DNA from: Capra hircus
Taxonomy: Eukaryota; Chordata; Mammalia; Artiodactyla; Bovidae
Reading direction: 5' to 3'
Assembly (NCBI RefSeq): GCF_001704415.2
Contig: NC_030808.1
Span: 139,453,089 to 139,517,088, forward strand
DNA length: 64,000 bases
The stretch's first letter is position 1; the number at the start of each line of letters is the position of its first letter. The notes under the pieces were generated by a model. The model made no database searches, was not told the DNA's origin, and saw nothing but the letters and a program-made list of their open reading frames with translations. Made by a program: the position numbers and the translations under genes. This document shows positions 28,301 through 40,300 of this stretch, in pieces.

Positions 28301-31300
28301 CACTGGTTTTAGAGCCAGATGGGCTGGGGCTACTGTGGGGGCCTGTGTTACTCCCCATTTGAAATGCCAGATTCCTTCCACCCCAAGAATCCATTGACTA
28401 AAAACACTAGCAATTTAACAAGAGCTTTTGAGGGGTGGGCAGAACTGTATGAATGGATACTATTGGTACATATTGACTGAAAATGTATTTTAGAATGAAG
28501 ACCTATAATGCTTAAGCAATATAATTCCTTATCTGTTAAAAACATAGTTACCCTTGTGCAATAGTATCTAGTTTGTTAAAAATATGATAATGCTAACACT
28601 TACCTCTTGGATTGTTGTAACGACTAAATGAAATAACACCTTGCATAGCACTGGCACGATGTCTGGACAGGTAAGCACTGAATGATTGACAGCAGGGACG
28701 GGGAGCACAGAGTCCTCACGGTGAACTAATGCAGTCTGTAACCTCAGGAATCAGATTCAGTACTAAGTACATACTGGGCCCCTACTCTATTTCAGGTACC
28801 CAGGTATCATAAATACTTCTATTTATGATAGTGAACAGTGAATTCTACTTTCCTTAGGTTTGAAGTCATTTGGTAGTTCACTGTTAGGGAACCTGTTGGA
28901 TCACAAACACTCAGTAATGTGAGTGTTTAAAATCAGGGGCCTATAAAAATTAATGTGATTTTATTTTAAGAATAACTACCCTGATTTTGCTAATGTAATT
29001 TTGTTCCATTTCTTTCTTTTTTTTTTGCAGAATCTAGTTATCAAAGTGAAATAAGGTAAGTCTGAGATCACGTCAATTTTCTGAAAATAAAAACAAATGA
29101 AAATCAACCAACACACACAGCTGTGGGATTTTAGGACTGTATTACTCAAAATAAGGCACTAAAGTGGGTAACTCTGAAAAACATGTATGCCCATCACCAA
29201 TTCATAGGGCGATATTAACTGTAGAATAAAATAGGTGGGTTCCTACTGCCTATGTTTGACTTGCTCACTTAGGAAAGTAGAGTAGATTTTTACTTGGTGT
29301 CTGGTAATTGCCACTCTTCCCACAAGAGGACACTCTGTACCGTGACTGGTACCCTCCTGCTTTAAGTCATGGCTAGGGATCTAAGGACCATTTTAAGAAT
29401 CAGGCAGAGGTCTTACTGGAACTTCCAGGGCAGTGGAGACAGCGAGACCAGCTGGGTTGCTTAAGGCAATGAAACTGACTAGGCAGACAGGTTAGGAGTG
29501 TTCAGTGCTCACCACCCCAGAGGGAGGGATGGAAACATTCCTGCCCTTCTCACAGCTGTCCAAATATAGCTGCAAACATTTTTAAGGTAACTACGTCAAG
29601 GACTTATAATAATCAGTTTAAATGTCTGCAATATTTACATAATTATAAATGCAGTCAAGGGAGGGATTTCTAGGCAGTGATGGTTTTGTTGGGAGTGTTA
29701 AAACCATATCTAGTTTTCAGTATCTTATTAGACAATTTTAATACATGTAATGCTACAATTTAAAATCTCTTCTGGGTACATGTGGTGAAGGAAGTTGTAT
29801 GTAATCATCATTAGCTTATGAATGAACATCCTTTCAGGTAAATATTTGCCCATACCCTTGCTTGTTTCCCTTGCTTGATAGTCAATTCATAGTGGTAAAG
29901 CATAAATATTTTAAAATCTTTGGATATCTACTGCCAAACTTCCTTCCCCTGGGAAGCGGTACCAATTTTTGCTTTATTTCAGAGGCAGACTTTTTCTCTG
30001 AAGGGCCAGATAGTAAATCTCTTTGGTTTTGTGGGCCACATGCTTTCTGTCACAGCTACTCAACTCTGTTGCTCTAATAGGAAAGCAGCCACAGGCAATA
30101 TGGAAGCAGACGAGTTCCAATAAAACTCTATTTATAGAAGCAGATTGGGGCCCAGATTTGGTCTTGGGTCATAGCTAGCCAACCCTGCTTTATTTAGTCA
30201 CTGGTTTCTGAGAGGGGGCTGGAGTCCATGGACCTGTCATGATAAAGTTCCATTTCGTCCCATAAGGGGACTGTGTGAGCATACAGGAGTCTACATAGCC
30301 ATCCTGGTGGGTATGAAAGTCCATCCTGATGCTGGTCACCCTCCAGGAGCCAGGGCCTGAACTTCAGCCTTGTGTTAAGTTCTTTGTGTGTGAATGCACT
30401 GGGTGGACAGTGAGACCCGAACATCCATGAACACTGGCTTTTTCAAATGGTCTAATTCTAGGAAATCTGCGACTGTGAAGACAAGCAAAGACACTGTTGG
30501 GACAAAGTTGAAAAGTGCAAATGAAAACTATGGCTACCGTTCAGATGAGCCAAGGACCACACGTGAGTGGCTGGGTTTGGATAGCAGTGAGATTTGAAAG
30601 GGAGAGTGTCGGAGGAGACCCACCGAACACCAGTTCTGAAGACATCTGCTTAGCTGTTGGCGGTCATTATTTGGGGTGTAATTTTTAGAAGTCATTCCAG
30701 AACTAGAAATATTCTAGGAGACAGTAACAGTAAAAATCTACCTGTTTATCTAAAGCTAAAAGAAATTGAGGTAAAAATTTGTTTTTAAAAATAATTTTTT
30801 CAATGTTTTTTTTTTTTAAATTATTCTGCCTTAAAGTGTGTGAGGAGGCATTTTAATACATTGGGGTAACTTCCCCAAAACTTCAGTTAAATCTGAAACT
30901 CAGCAAGAAATCTTGCCTTTTCAATTCGATAGTCATAATGGGTTGTCTTTAAAGCCACTGTCACCAGTGAAGGACAGAGGCAGGATCTGAACCAAGATCC
31001 TTTTCAAAGCAGTTGAGAGAGAGACTGTACAAATTAACCCTTAGAAGTTGGGGGCTGGCCCTAACAATTTGCCAGCAAAACAAGTTCCACAGGAAGATTT
31101 TTGGTTCATCGATTCTTGCAGAGATGCTCAAAACTGTTTTCTCCACTGAGACTGGGACTCTATTCTTGGTAGCCCTTTCCTTTCCATTCTTTTGTGCCTC
31201 CCTCCTCTGTACATTCCAAACTGTATACTTCAGATTCAAAGGAATATCACCAAGCATGGACAATTTCCTTGAATAATCCCATCATAGTCTCGTGCAAAGT

Positions 31301-34300
31301 TTCCTGTGATAGAATATTTATTCATTAGTATTTAGAGTGATAAATCAAGACGCTTGACCAAAACTGTGGCCCAAACTGAATCTCTCTGGCCCTCTTTTCC
31401 CACTGTGTCTATTTCCCTCCATCAGCTGTTAAACGTATGGATTTGTCTTGTTTCTGAATGAGACTAACCTCTCAAGAAAGGAATCGATTTTGAGTCCTTT
31501 TGCTATATTTTTATTTCATTTGAAAGATAAATCTCTAAAAGTATGTCCCATCAAGCAAACTTTAAAAAAGCCGTTTGTGGTTAGGAATGATTGATGCCAG
31601 GGGCACTACATAAAAGTATTTCTTTATGCGTCAGAGTTGTTAGAATAGGCAGTGGGGTTTGGGTCACTTCTGACTCTAAAAACATCTTCTTTCTGTTGCA
31701 GAGCCGGCTTCCCTCCATGCCAAGTCCTCTGAAGCTGGTGTTCCAGAGCAATGCAGCAGTAGGCAACCTCATCAGGTGATTCAGACCTTCTCCCCCTTTT
31801 GGACTTTTTTTTTTTTTTTTGCCGTTAAACACCCTTGCCTCATGGCAGGCGATTATGTTATGTTCATGATGGACAAACGTGGCATTTGCCCACCTCTGAG
31901 TCAATGGGACAGTGTTGGGGAACGGGGCCAGAACACATAGTATCTCTCGCTGTGGAGCAGGTTTTTTGGGAAAAGACCAGAAGTGTAATTGTTGACTGGT
32001 AATATTGAGGAGTCTGATAGACGTCCACACAGAGATGTGGGATGTGCAGACAGATGTGTGAGCCTGGGGCACCAGGAAGAGCATGATTTTTAAAAAACTT
32101 TTATTTTTTCTCATATGTTTTTTAAAAAATATTTATTTTAACTGAAGGGTAATTTCTTTATAATATTGTGATGGCTTTGGCATACATCAACTGAATCAGC
32201 CACCAGAACACGTGTCCCCCCGATCCTGAGCTCCCTCCTACCTCCCTCCCCACCCCATCCCTCTGGGTTGTCCCAGAGCACTGGCTTTGGGTGCCCTGCT
32301 TCATGCATTGAACTTGCACTGGTCATCTGTTTTACATATAGTAATATACATGTTTCAATACTGTTCTCTCAAATCATCCCACCCTCACCTTCCCCCACAG
32401 AGTCCAAAAGTCTGTTCTCCTTTGCTACCTTGCATATAGGATCGTTGTTTCCATCTTTCTAAACTCCATATATATGCATTGATATATGGTATGCGTGTTT
32501 TTCTTTCTGACTTACTTCATCCTGTATAATGTGCTCCAATTTCATCCACCTCATTAGAACTGACTCAAACGTGTTCCTTTTTATAGCTGAGTAATACTCC
32601 ATTGTGTATATGTACCATAACTTCCTTATCCATTCGTCTGCCAATGGACATCTAGGTTGCAGCTGTGTCTCAGCTATTGTAAACAGTGAGGGCAGAGCAC
32701 AATTGATTGCAGGTATTTCTGGTTGCTAGGCAACTTTTGATGGGCACTACTCTTCCAAGGGACATTAACATAAAGGAAACCATCCATGAGGAGACGTGGA
32801 GACACAGTTCATCATTTTCTGACACCGAGTCAACATTGGTTATCGTTCGAATGAATTAGAGTTCATATACAGAATATATGGTTCTTTATATCCAAAAATC
32901 ATATTAAACAAATGTGTATATGTCAATCCCAATCTCCCAATTCATCCCACCCCCTCTTCCCTCCTTGGTGTCCATAGGTTGTTCTCTGAATCTGGATTAA
33001 TATGTATATTCTATTGATACGATGTGTAGAACAGACAACTAATGACAACCTACTGTGCAGCTGAGGGGGCTCTACTCGGTGCTCTGTGGTGCCCTAAATG
33101 GGAAGGAAATCCCCAAAAGAGGGGATGTATGTATACGGGGGCTTCTCAGCTGGCTCAGTGGTAAAGAATCTGCCTGCCAATGCAGGAGACACAGGATATA
33201 TGGGTTCTATCCCTGAGTTGAAAAGATCCCCAGGAGAAGGGAATGGCTACCCACTGCAGTATTCGAGCTTGGGAAATTACAGTCGATGGGGATGCAAAGG
33301 GTCAGACATGACTGAGCAACTGAGTACAGATGCATAGGTATATGGATGGCTGCTTCACTTTGCTGTACAACAGCAATTAACACAGCATTGTAAAGCAACT
33401 ATAGCCTAGTAAAAATTACTTCAAACAACAAACAAAATACAAATGTGTGTATAACCAGGACCATTTTCTAATTTGTGCATCTTCAAAGGAGAAGCACTTA
33501 GATGCGATTCTGCCCGAGTGTCCCCAGTGGGTGTTCTCCTCTGCTAGATTTTGGGAAAGCCAGACACGCAGCTTGGGGCTCTGACAGCTTGTGGATCACA
33601 TAGCCTTATCTCTGTTTGGCCTCAGAGTTGGTACCTGCCTGAGGCGCTACTGCTGAGTGCGTGCCTTCGAAGACCCACCCTTCTCTCCTGGCATTGATGT
33701 TCACTTCAGCTTCCAGCTGGCTGCCGGCTGTAATATGCCTCCCTGCAGTTGAGACCCAGCTCCATACGTACATCTTGCCAGGGACATGTGCCTCCCAGGC
33801 TTGTGCAGGGAAGGGGACCTTGATGGATGCTCAGCCACCTATCGAGAGGAGCTAAATGATGCTGTTAGCAGCAACCAAGGTGGCCAGGCAGGAAGATGTA
33901 TGAGGGGTTCAAGGCACAGAAGCAGATGGACCTGCGTGACAAATTGTGAGCTCATGGTATGAGTTCGCGCTACTGCCTCAGGCTGGGTGGCAGAGAATAG
34001 AGAGGTTAAACTCTTCCCATCAAGCTGCTCCTGTGGGCACATGTATCTTTTGGCTGTAGCGATGTAATAGTTCCCCCTTTGAAGGGCCAGTGTCTCTTGA
34101 CTTACGAGGTGGTGGGTGAAAGGGAGCAATTGCCAGGCTGCGATGGGCGTTTCCTGTCAAGACCCCACGACCGGACCTGAATGGGCACTGCGTGCTGATG
34201 AAGGGGCTCTCCCTCGGTGTCAAGCATGGTCACCCCAAGGACACATTTAAGCCAGTCATTACTTCAGTGGCCTTTCTGCGGTTACGTGGCTTGTGTCTTT

Positions 34301-37300
34301 CCACCAGAGAAGTCACAGGGCTCAGGTCTGGGATGGAGGACGGGGCAAGGGGGAGGAGATACAGAAGTGGGTCATGTCCTATGTCCCTGATATAAATGAG
34401 GAAAAAGAGGGACTACAGTTGTGCTTGTATACAGGAGGATGGCGTTCGGAGCTCTGAGCGGACACTCAGTTCAAAGTGTTGCTTTGAAAATATACAGGGA
34501 GACATTTCATTTAGTTTGTTTTCCAATTTCTCCATCTCTTTTTTTTTTTTTTGATGTTCTTTCTCAAGCACAGTAGAAAAGCTTTTTCATACATATATAA
34601 ATAGTATGTATAACATATATCTTAGAAAACATGAATTTTTGCCTAACTAAAAAATTTATGACATGTTTGACTCCACTTGTTTGACTTAGTATGAATGAAA
34701 TGCTAGATTCCAATTAAAAAAAAAAGATGCACAGCAAGCAACAAAGATTTACTGTATAGCACAGGGAACCATAGTCAATATCTTATAATAACCTACAATG
34801 GAAAATAACCTGAAAAATAATATATGTGTATATGGATAATTGAATCACCTTGCTGTGCACGTGTAACATTGTAAGTTAATGGTACTTCGATGAAAAATCT
34901 ATTGATGAAAAAAATATATAGGGAGAGAAATTTAGGATGTTTCTTCTTCTTAAACATGTAATAAGTTAGATAATCTATTGGTGGAAAAAGAACAGTGGCC
35001 ATTGAGGTGCTGGGCCCTGGGGGCTGGTAACACGCCCTGTGCTTCCTGAAGTGTTTGTAAGGTTTCTAGGCAAGCAGGGCACCTCAGCCAGAGCACCAGG
35101 TTTCTTAAGAATCAAAGAGGATGCAAGGAAGATGAACTATTTTTGCCTGAGCTAGAAACTGACAAAGGGTTTTTAAATAGCTGGATTTTTCTAAGTGAGG
35201 GAACTTAGGACAAGCACATTTCTGAAAAGGTCCATCTTTGATCCTTAAGCAAAAGGTGCCTTGCAGGTGTGGGTCCAGGCACTGTGTCCTCATTGCCCAT
35301 TTGGGAAACCTGGATGTGAGGTGTACCGTGGATTATGCTTCCTGTGAGGCCCTTAAAGGAGGGAAGAATTGTGTTAGTCACTCAGTCGTCTCAGACTCTT
35401 TGCGACCCCATGGACTGTAGCCCATCAGGCTCCTCTGTCCATGGCAGTTTCCAGGCAATAATATTGGAGTGGTAGCTGTTCCCTTCTCCAGGGGAACTCC
35501 CTGACCCAGGGATCAAACTCTGGTCTCCTGCTTTGCAGGCAGTTCTTTACAACTGGGCCACCACAGAAGCCCTATAGGAGGGAGGGAACAGACAAATATC
35601 ATATGATATGGCAACTATGTGGAATCTACAAGGTGATACAGATCGACTCATTTACAAAACAGACTTGCAGACATAGAAAACGCAGTTATGGTTACAAAAG
35701 GGGAAAGTGAGAGGAAGGATAAGTTAGGAGTTTGGGATTAACGGATACACATCAGTCTAGATAGATAACCAACAAGGACCTTCTGTAGAACACAAGGAAC
35801 TATATTCAATATTTTGTAATAACCTATAAGGGTAAAATAATCTATGAAAAGAATCTGAAAAAATATACGTATAGATGAATCACTTTGCTGGACACCTGAA
35901 ACTAACACAACATTCTTATACTCCAATTTAAGAAAAAAAGGAGGAGGGCAGGAAGAAGATGGTCCATAGAGGAAAGGGCTGGGCTTTCAGTAGTTCCCTC
36001 CCATGTCCTTGTTCCAAAGAGGACACAGTCCTGCAAGTGGTCATCTGGCCCCTGGAGACCCTCCAGGTGGTCAAGCCACAGCTTGTAGGAGCAGGTCCAG
36101 GCCACCCTTAGTGAGAGGTTCCTTTAGAACTTGCCACAGCCAGGCCTGCAGCTGGTCTGTGTGGCCGCGTGTCCCACTCTGTCGGTGGTGGGGACCCTCC
36201 TCAGAACTTCTTAGGCCACAGAGCAAGGACAGTACATTGTGATTTCTTTCCTTGTGGCTTTTGTCCCTGCGCAGTGACCCCTGCTCCCTGGAAGACCCAG
36301 GACAGGCAGCTGAGGGTCAGACCCCCGTCCCTTGTCCTTTTGTCCTGCCCTCCTCTCCCTGGGCCTCCCTGGGCCTCAGTTTGTTCACTCTGCTGTCTGT
36401 GCAGCTGTGGGGGTGTCACCACCCACCTCAGGGGCCCAGAGCAGGTGCCCAGTGAGATTCCTGCCCAAGAGCTGGCTGGTTAGACTTCAGAGTGGTTGAC
36501 TACAGATGACACAATTTTACAGAAAATCTGAGCTAGACTCAGGTCCTGGGCAGCCTGTGAGTTAAACGGAGAGATCTCGGGTTGTGAGTCAGCCTGCAGC
36601 AAAAGTGTGGCCCGGGCTCCTCACCACAGAGCTGGTTGGGTCAGATGCCCGTCCTGTGGATGGAGACAGGGTGTGTATGCAAGAGCAGCTAAGGCTCCTG
36701 CCCTGGGTCAGCGGGTCTCAGAGCAGGGCCATCTTGCCTTTGACTAGTCCAGCATCTCATGAGTCCACCTGTGTGTGTTCTCCCCACTCCGCCTTCTCAT
36801 CTCAGCTGATGTCTTACTTACCCTCCACATCTTCAGGAGGTCTTAGGTAGTGGGAGGCCGTGGACTCCGTGCAGTCTGGCACGGCATTCTGGATGCTCAT
36901 TAAACACTAATTCCCTCTACTGGAGAATGTCCTCAACACCCAGCATTATGCTGTCACGAGTAAAGTGACACCAGGAGCTTGAGTGCTTATAGACTGCTCA
37001 CCACAATGCAATCAGGACAAAAATACTATTTGACCGGAGTAGATGAGTATGCAATGTTTTGTTTCGGGGCCTTCAAGACAGCTGCATGATTCCAGGTCAA
37101 ATGGCCATCTTGCTCCTTTATAATTTTGGTCCCTCAGGGTTTCTTCAAGACTGTCTTGTTCAAGTGATCCAGGGAATGGGGAGCCTGAAGGGCTCTGGGT
37201 GCAGTGCATAGGGAAGTCATCGGTGTGGCCTTTGGGGTACCCAGGTTCCTGGTCCCCCCCACCGTGGATCTCCTGGCTCAGTCCAGCTAGTGGTGGGGCA

Positions 37301-40300
37301 GCCTGGGCATCTCTGCATTTTAGAGCCAGTGGAGGGGTTTCTGACAGGTGGCTGGATTGAAGGGTTATTGCCTAAGACAGAAATGGCCTTGTAGGTGGGG
37401 AGAGTGGCATGTTGCCAAAGATCGACTTGGCTACTTTGTCATTTCACCCTGGGCAATACTTACGATTTGCCCAAGACATTCATAATAACCGCACTGGGCT
37501 GGGATTTACTGGACCACTGTCCAGGACTGATGCTACCTGCACACCATGCGATTCCCAGGTGGCTCAGCAGTAAAGAATCTGCCTGCTAGAGCGGGAGATG
37601 AAGGTTCCATCCCTGGATCGGGAAGATCCCCTAGAGAAGGAAATGGCAACAGCCTCCAGTACTCTTGCCTGGAGAATCCCATGGACAGAGGAGCCTGGCG
37701 GGCTGCAGTTCATGGGGTTGCAAAAGAGCTGAGATGACTGAGCGACTAAACAGAAGCAGCAGCACCCTTGCTGGTGTCATGTGGACCCCTCTACAAGGAG
37801 AGGAGGCCCTGGGGTCTGTGACCACACCTGCTCAGAGTTGAGCACAGGTGCCGAGGAGCAGGCAGTTTGGGGAGTTACTCTCATCCTCCCTTCAGTCCCA
37901 CCCAGAGTTCTACCATCTGTATCTACATCCCCAGGCTGCTGAGAGCATCCACATGCTGTGTCCTCATTGTGTATCACCAGGCATAATTTTAATTACAACT
38001 TACGCTCAGCAGTTACTGGAACGGGAGCCTGGCTCCTTAATACTTTGTGTGTGCGTGTTAGTCACTCAGTCGTGTCCAACTCTTTGCGACCCTGTGAACT
38101 GATTCCAGGTTCCTCTGTCCATGGAATTCTCCAGGCAAGAATACTGGAGTAGGTCATTTCCTTCTCCATGGAGTCTTACCAAGCCAGGGATTGAACCCGG
38201 GTCTCCCACATTGCAGGCAGATTCTTTACGGTCTGAGCCACCAGGGAAACCCTCTTTATACTTTGAGTCAGTGAGTGTCAGTCGCTCAGTCATGTCCCAC
38301 TCTTTGAGACCCCATGGACTACAGCCTGTCAGGCTCCTTTGTCCAGGAAGGGGTAAAACCCTATTTGCTGTGGCACCAGCCCCTTATAACTCTCGCTCCT
38401 TCGACACCTTCCCTGTTAAGGTCCAGAACATTGGAGGCCCGCACTGCCATGGGAAGGTCACCATAGTTGTCGTGGGGAACCCCTTTTTTCAGATCCCTGG
38501 GTGTCTCTGGTCCTTTCAGTGCTGACAGTCCTTGAGGACTTCAGAAGGGGTGAGGGCTCAGCTCTGGGGCAGGGTCACTGGGGACAGGCTGTGGGCTGGA
38601 GGTTGCCTCCACGTAAGGCCATCCACTGTGGTCTGGAGCTACCAGAGGCCATGGCTGGTGTAGGTCAGGTCCAATGGGAGTCGCAGGCTTTTAAATCAAG
38701 GGAAGTGCCCCCCTCTAGCCTCCTGGAGCACCTCCCATGCTCATCCCCACCTCTCAGCCCACTGCCCTGCTGAGTCCTCCCGAACGTGGGACTCTTTACG
38801 AGGGGCTGAGAGAGAAAGTCCTTATTACTGTCACAACTGGAAGAAATGGGGGGTGTTTCCCCTGTATTCTGGGTCCCGAAGAATGCTCGCTGAGCGTGGA
38901 GATGAAGCTGGCACCTAGAAACATGTTAGTCTGGGTACCAGCAGACTGAGCAGCGGTCCTCAGGACAGAGACGCACTTGTTAAAATGCTCCCTCCCGAGT
39001 CTCTTCCAGACGTTCTGGGCCAGAAGCTCTGGGAGATATGGCTGAAGAATGGACATTTTTACTGTGCTCCTGGGCAGTCTGCTTTGAGGAAAATTCATTT
39101 GTGGCTCAGCGTGAAAACATAACAGACATGCATTGCATCGTTCCTAAGGGGACATCATCCCTGAGTTTCGGAGCTTCACTTACATCTGTGCATTTGAAAC
39201 CCATGTTCACGATCCCACTGCAGGGAGCTTGCTGCAGGGCCCAGAGGATTCAAGATGCTTGTTGAGGGCGGTGAGGAGGGTCACATGGAAGTGGCCTGAC
39301 ATTGAAGTACTCCACAACTATGAGCATCATAGTTGGGGAACACATTTTAAATCTCCCGAGTTTTATGTGGGTCCGAAGGCACAAAGCTTTCAATATGAAT
39401 GAATAAAAGAGGATTTTAGGCTGTAGAAATCCCAGATCATGCACTGAATTTTAGGAAGACTCAGAAGGTAAAAACGGGACTGATTTTCAAAATTTGCATT
39501 TATCAAAACATGACGCTTTTCTTCCTGATTATTTCTATTCTGGTTGCATCTCCAGTTAAGACATATAACACTGATGTTATTTTCCAGACAAGAATTTCTG
39601 TTGGTGAGGTACAGTTAATGTAGGTGTCACTGTCCATTAATTCATTAGCACAAAACTGATAAAGTCAGAAATTTCTTCCTGAAAATTGCAGTCAATGAGA
39701 AAGGAAAGCTTCTTTTATTTTGATACAAAACCATGGGGTTTGCAAATATTTCGCATCATGATGAATATTTAAAACAATCCTCCTTTTCCTCTCCTTGACT
39801 CACTGGCAGTCCATTTTTTTCTGGTTATTTCAGGCAATTCTGTGTCTTTCCTTCCAAGTCCGTTAGTTTTGGGGGATGAGCTTATGAATAATTCGAAACC
39901 TGGGTTATGTCTTCCCTGCTTGTCTCTCCCGTAGTGAGACCAACAGAAAGAAACTCTTGATAAATTTAGAAAACAACATTGGTTGGTGCAACCATGTCAT
40001 GGGGAAAAGGCAAACAACAGCAAAACCCCAGGCATCATCACAACAGAAGCACGATCCTTGTGGCATGATGTAGCCCCGTCAGCCACAAGGTTCTCCTTGT
40101 GTGACCGGGGGTCAATGAATTAAGACCAGGAGTCAGAGTGGTGCCCTCCCCAAGATTCGCTGCAGTTCCATTGTGACGTTAATTATTCATGGTGGCCAGT
40201 TACATTATTTAAGATGTTAAATGCAGCTCCAGGGCCTTGCAGTCTGAGCCAGCATCTTCAGGATGGGCAGGAAAATACACTGCATGTAATTTATTTTTTA

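Noticed and set aside
31581..32114. 177-codon minus ORF over an IGSF5 exon
   Set aside because: Antisense to a real exon, contains a poly-Lys run from the T tract, and has no domain.
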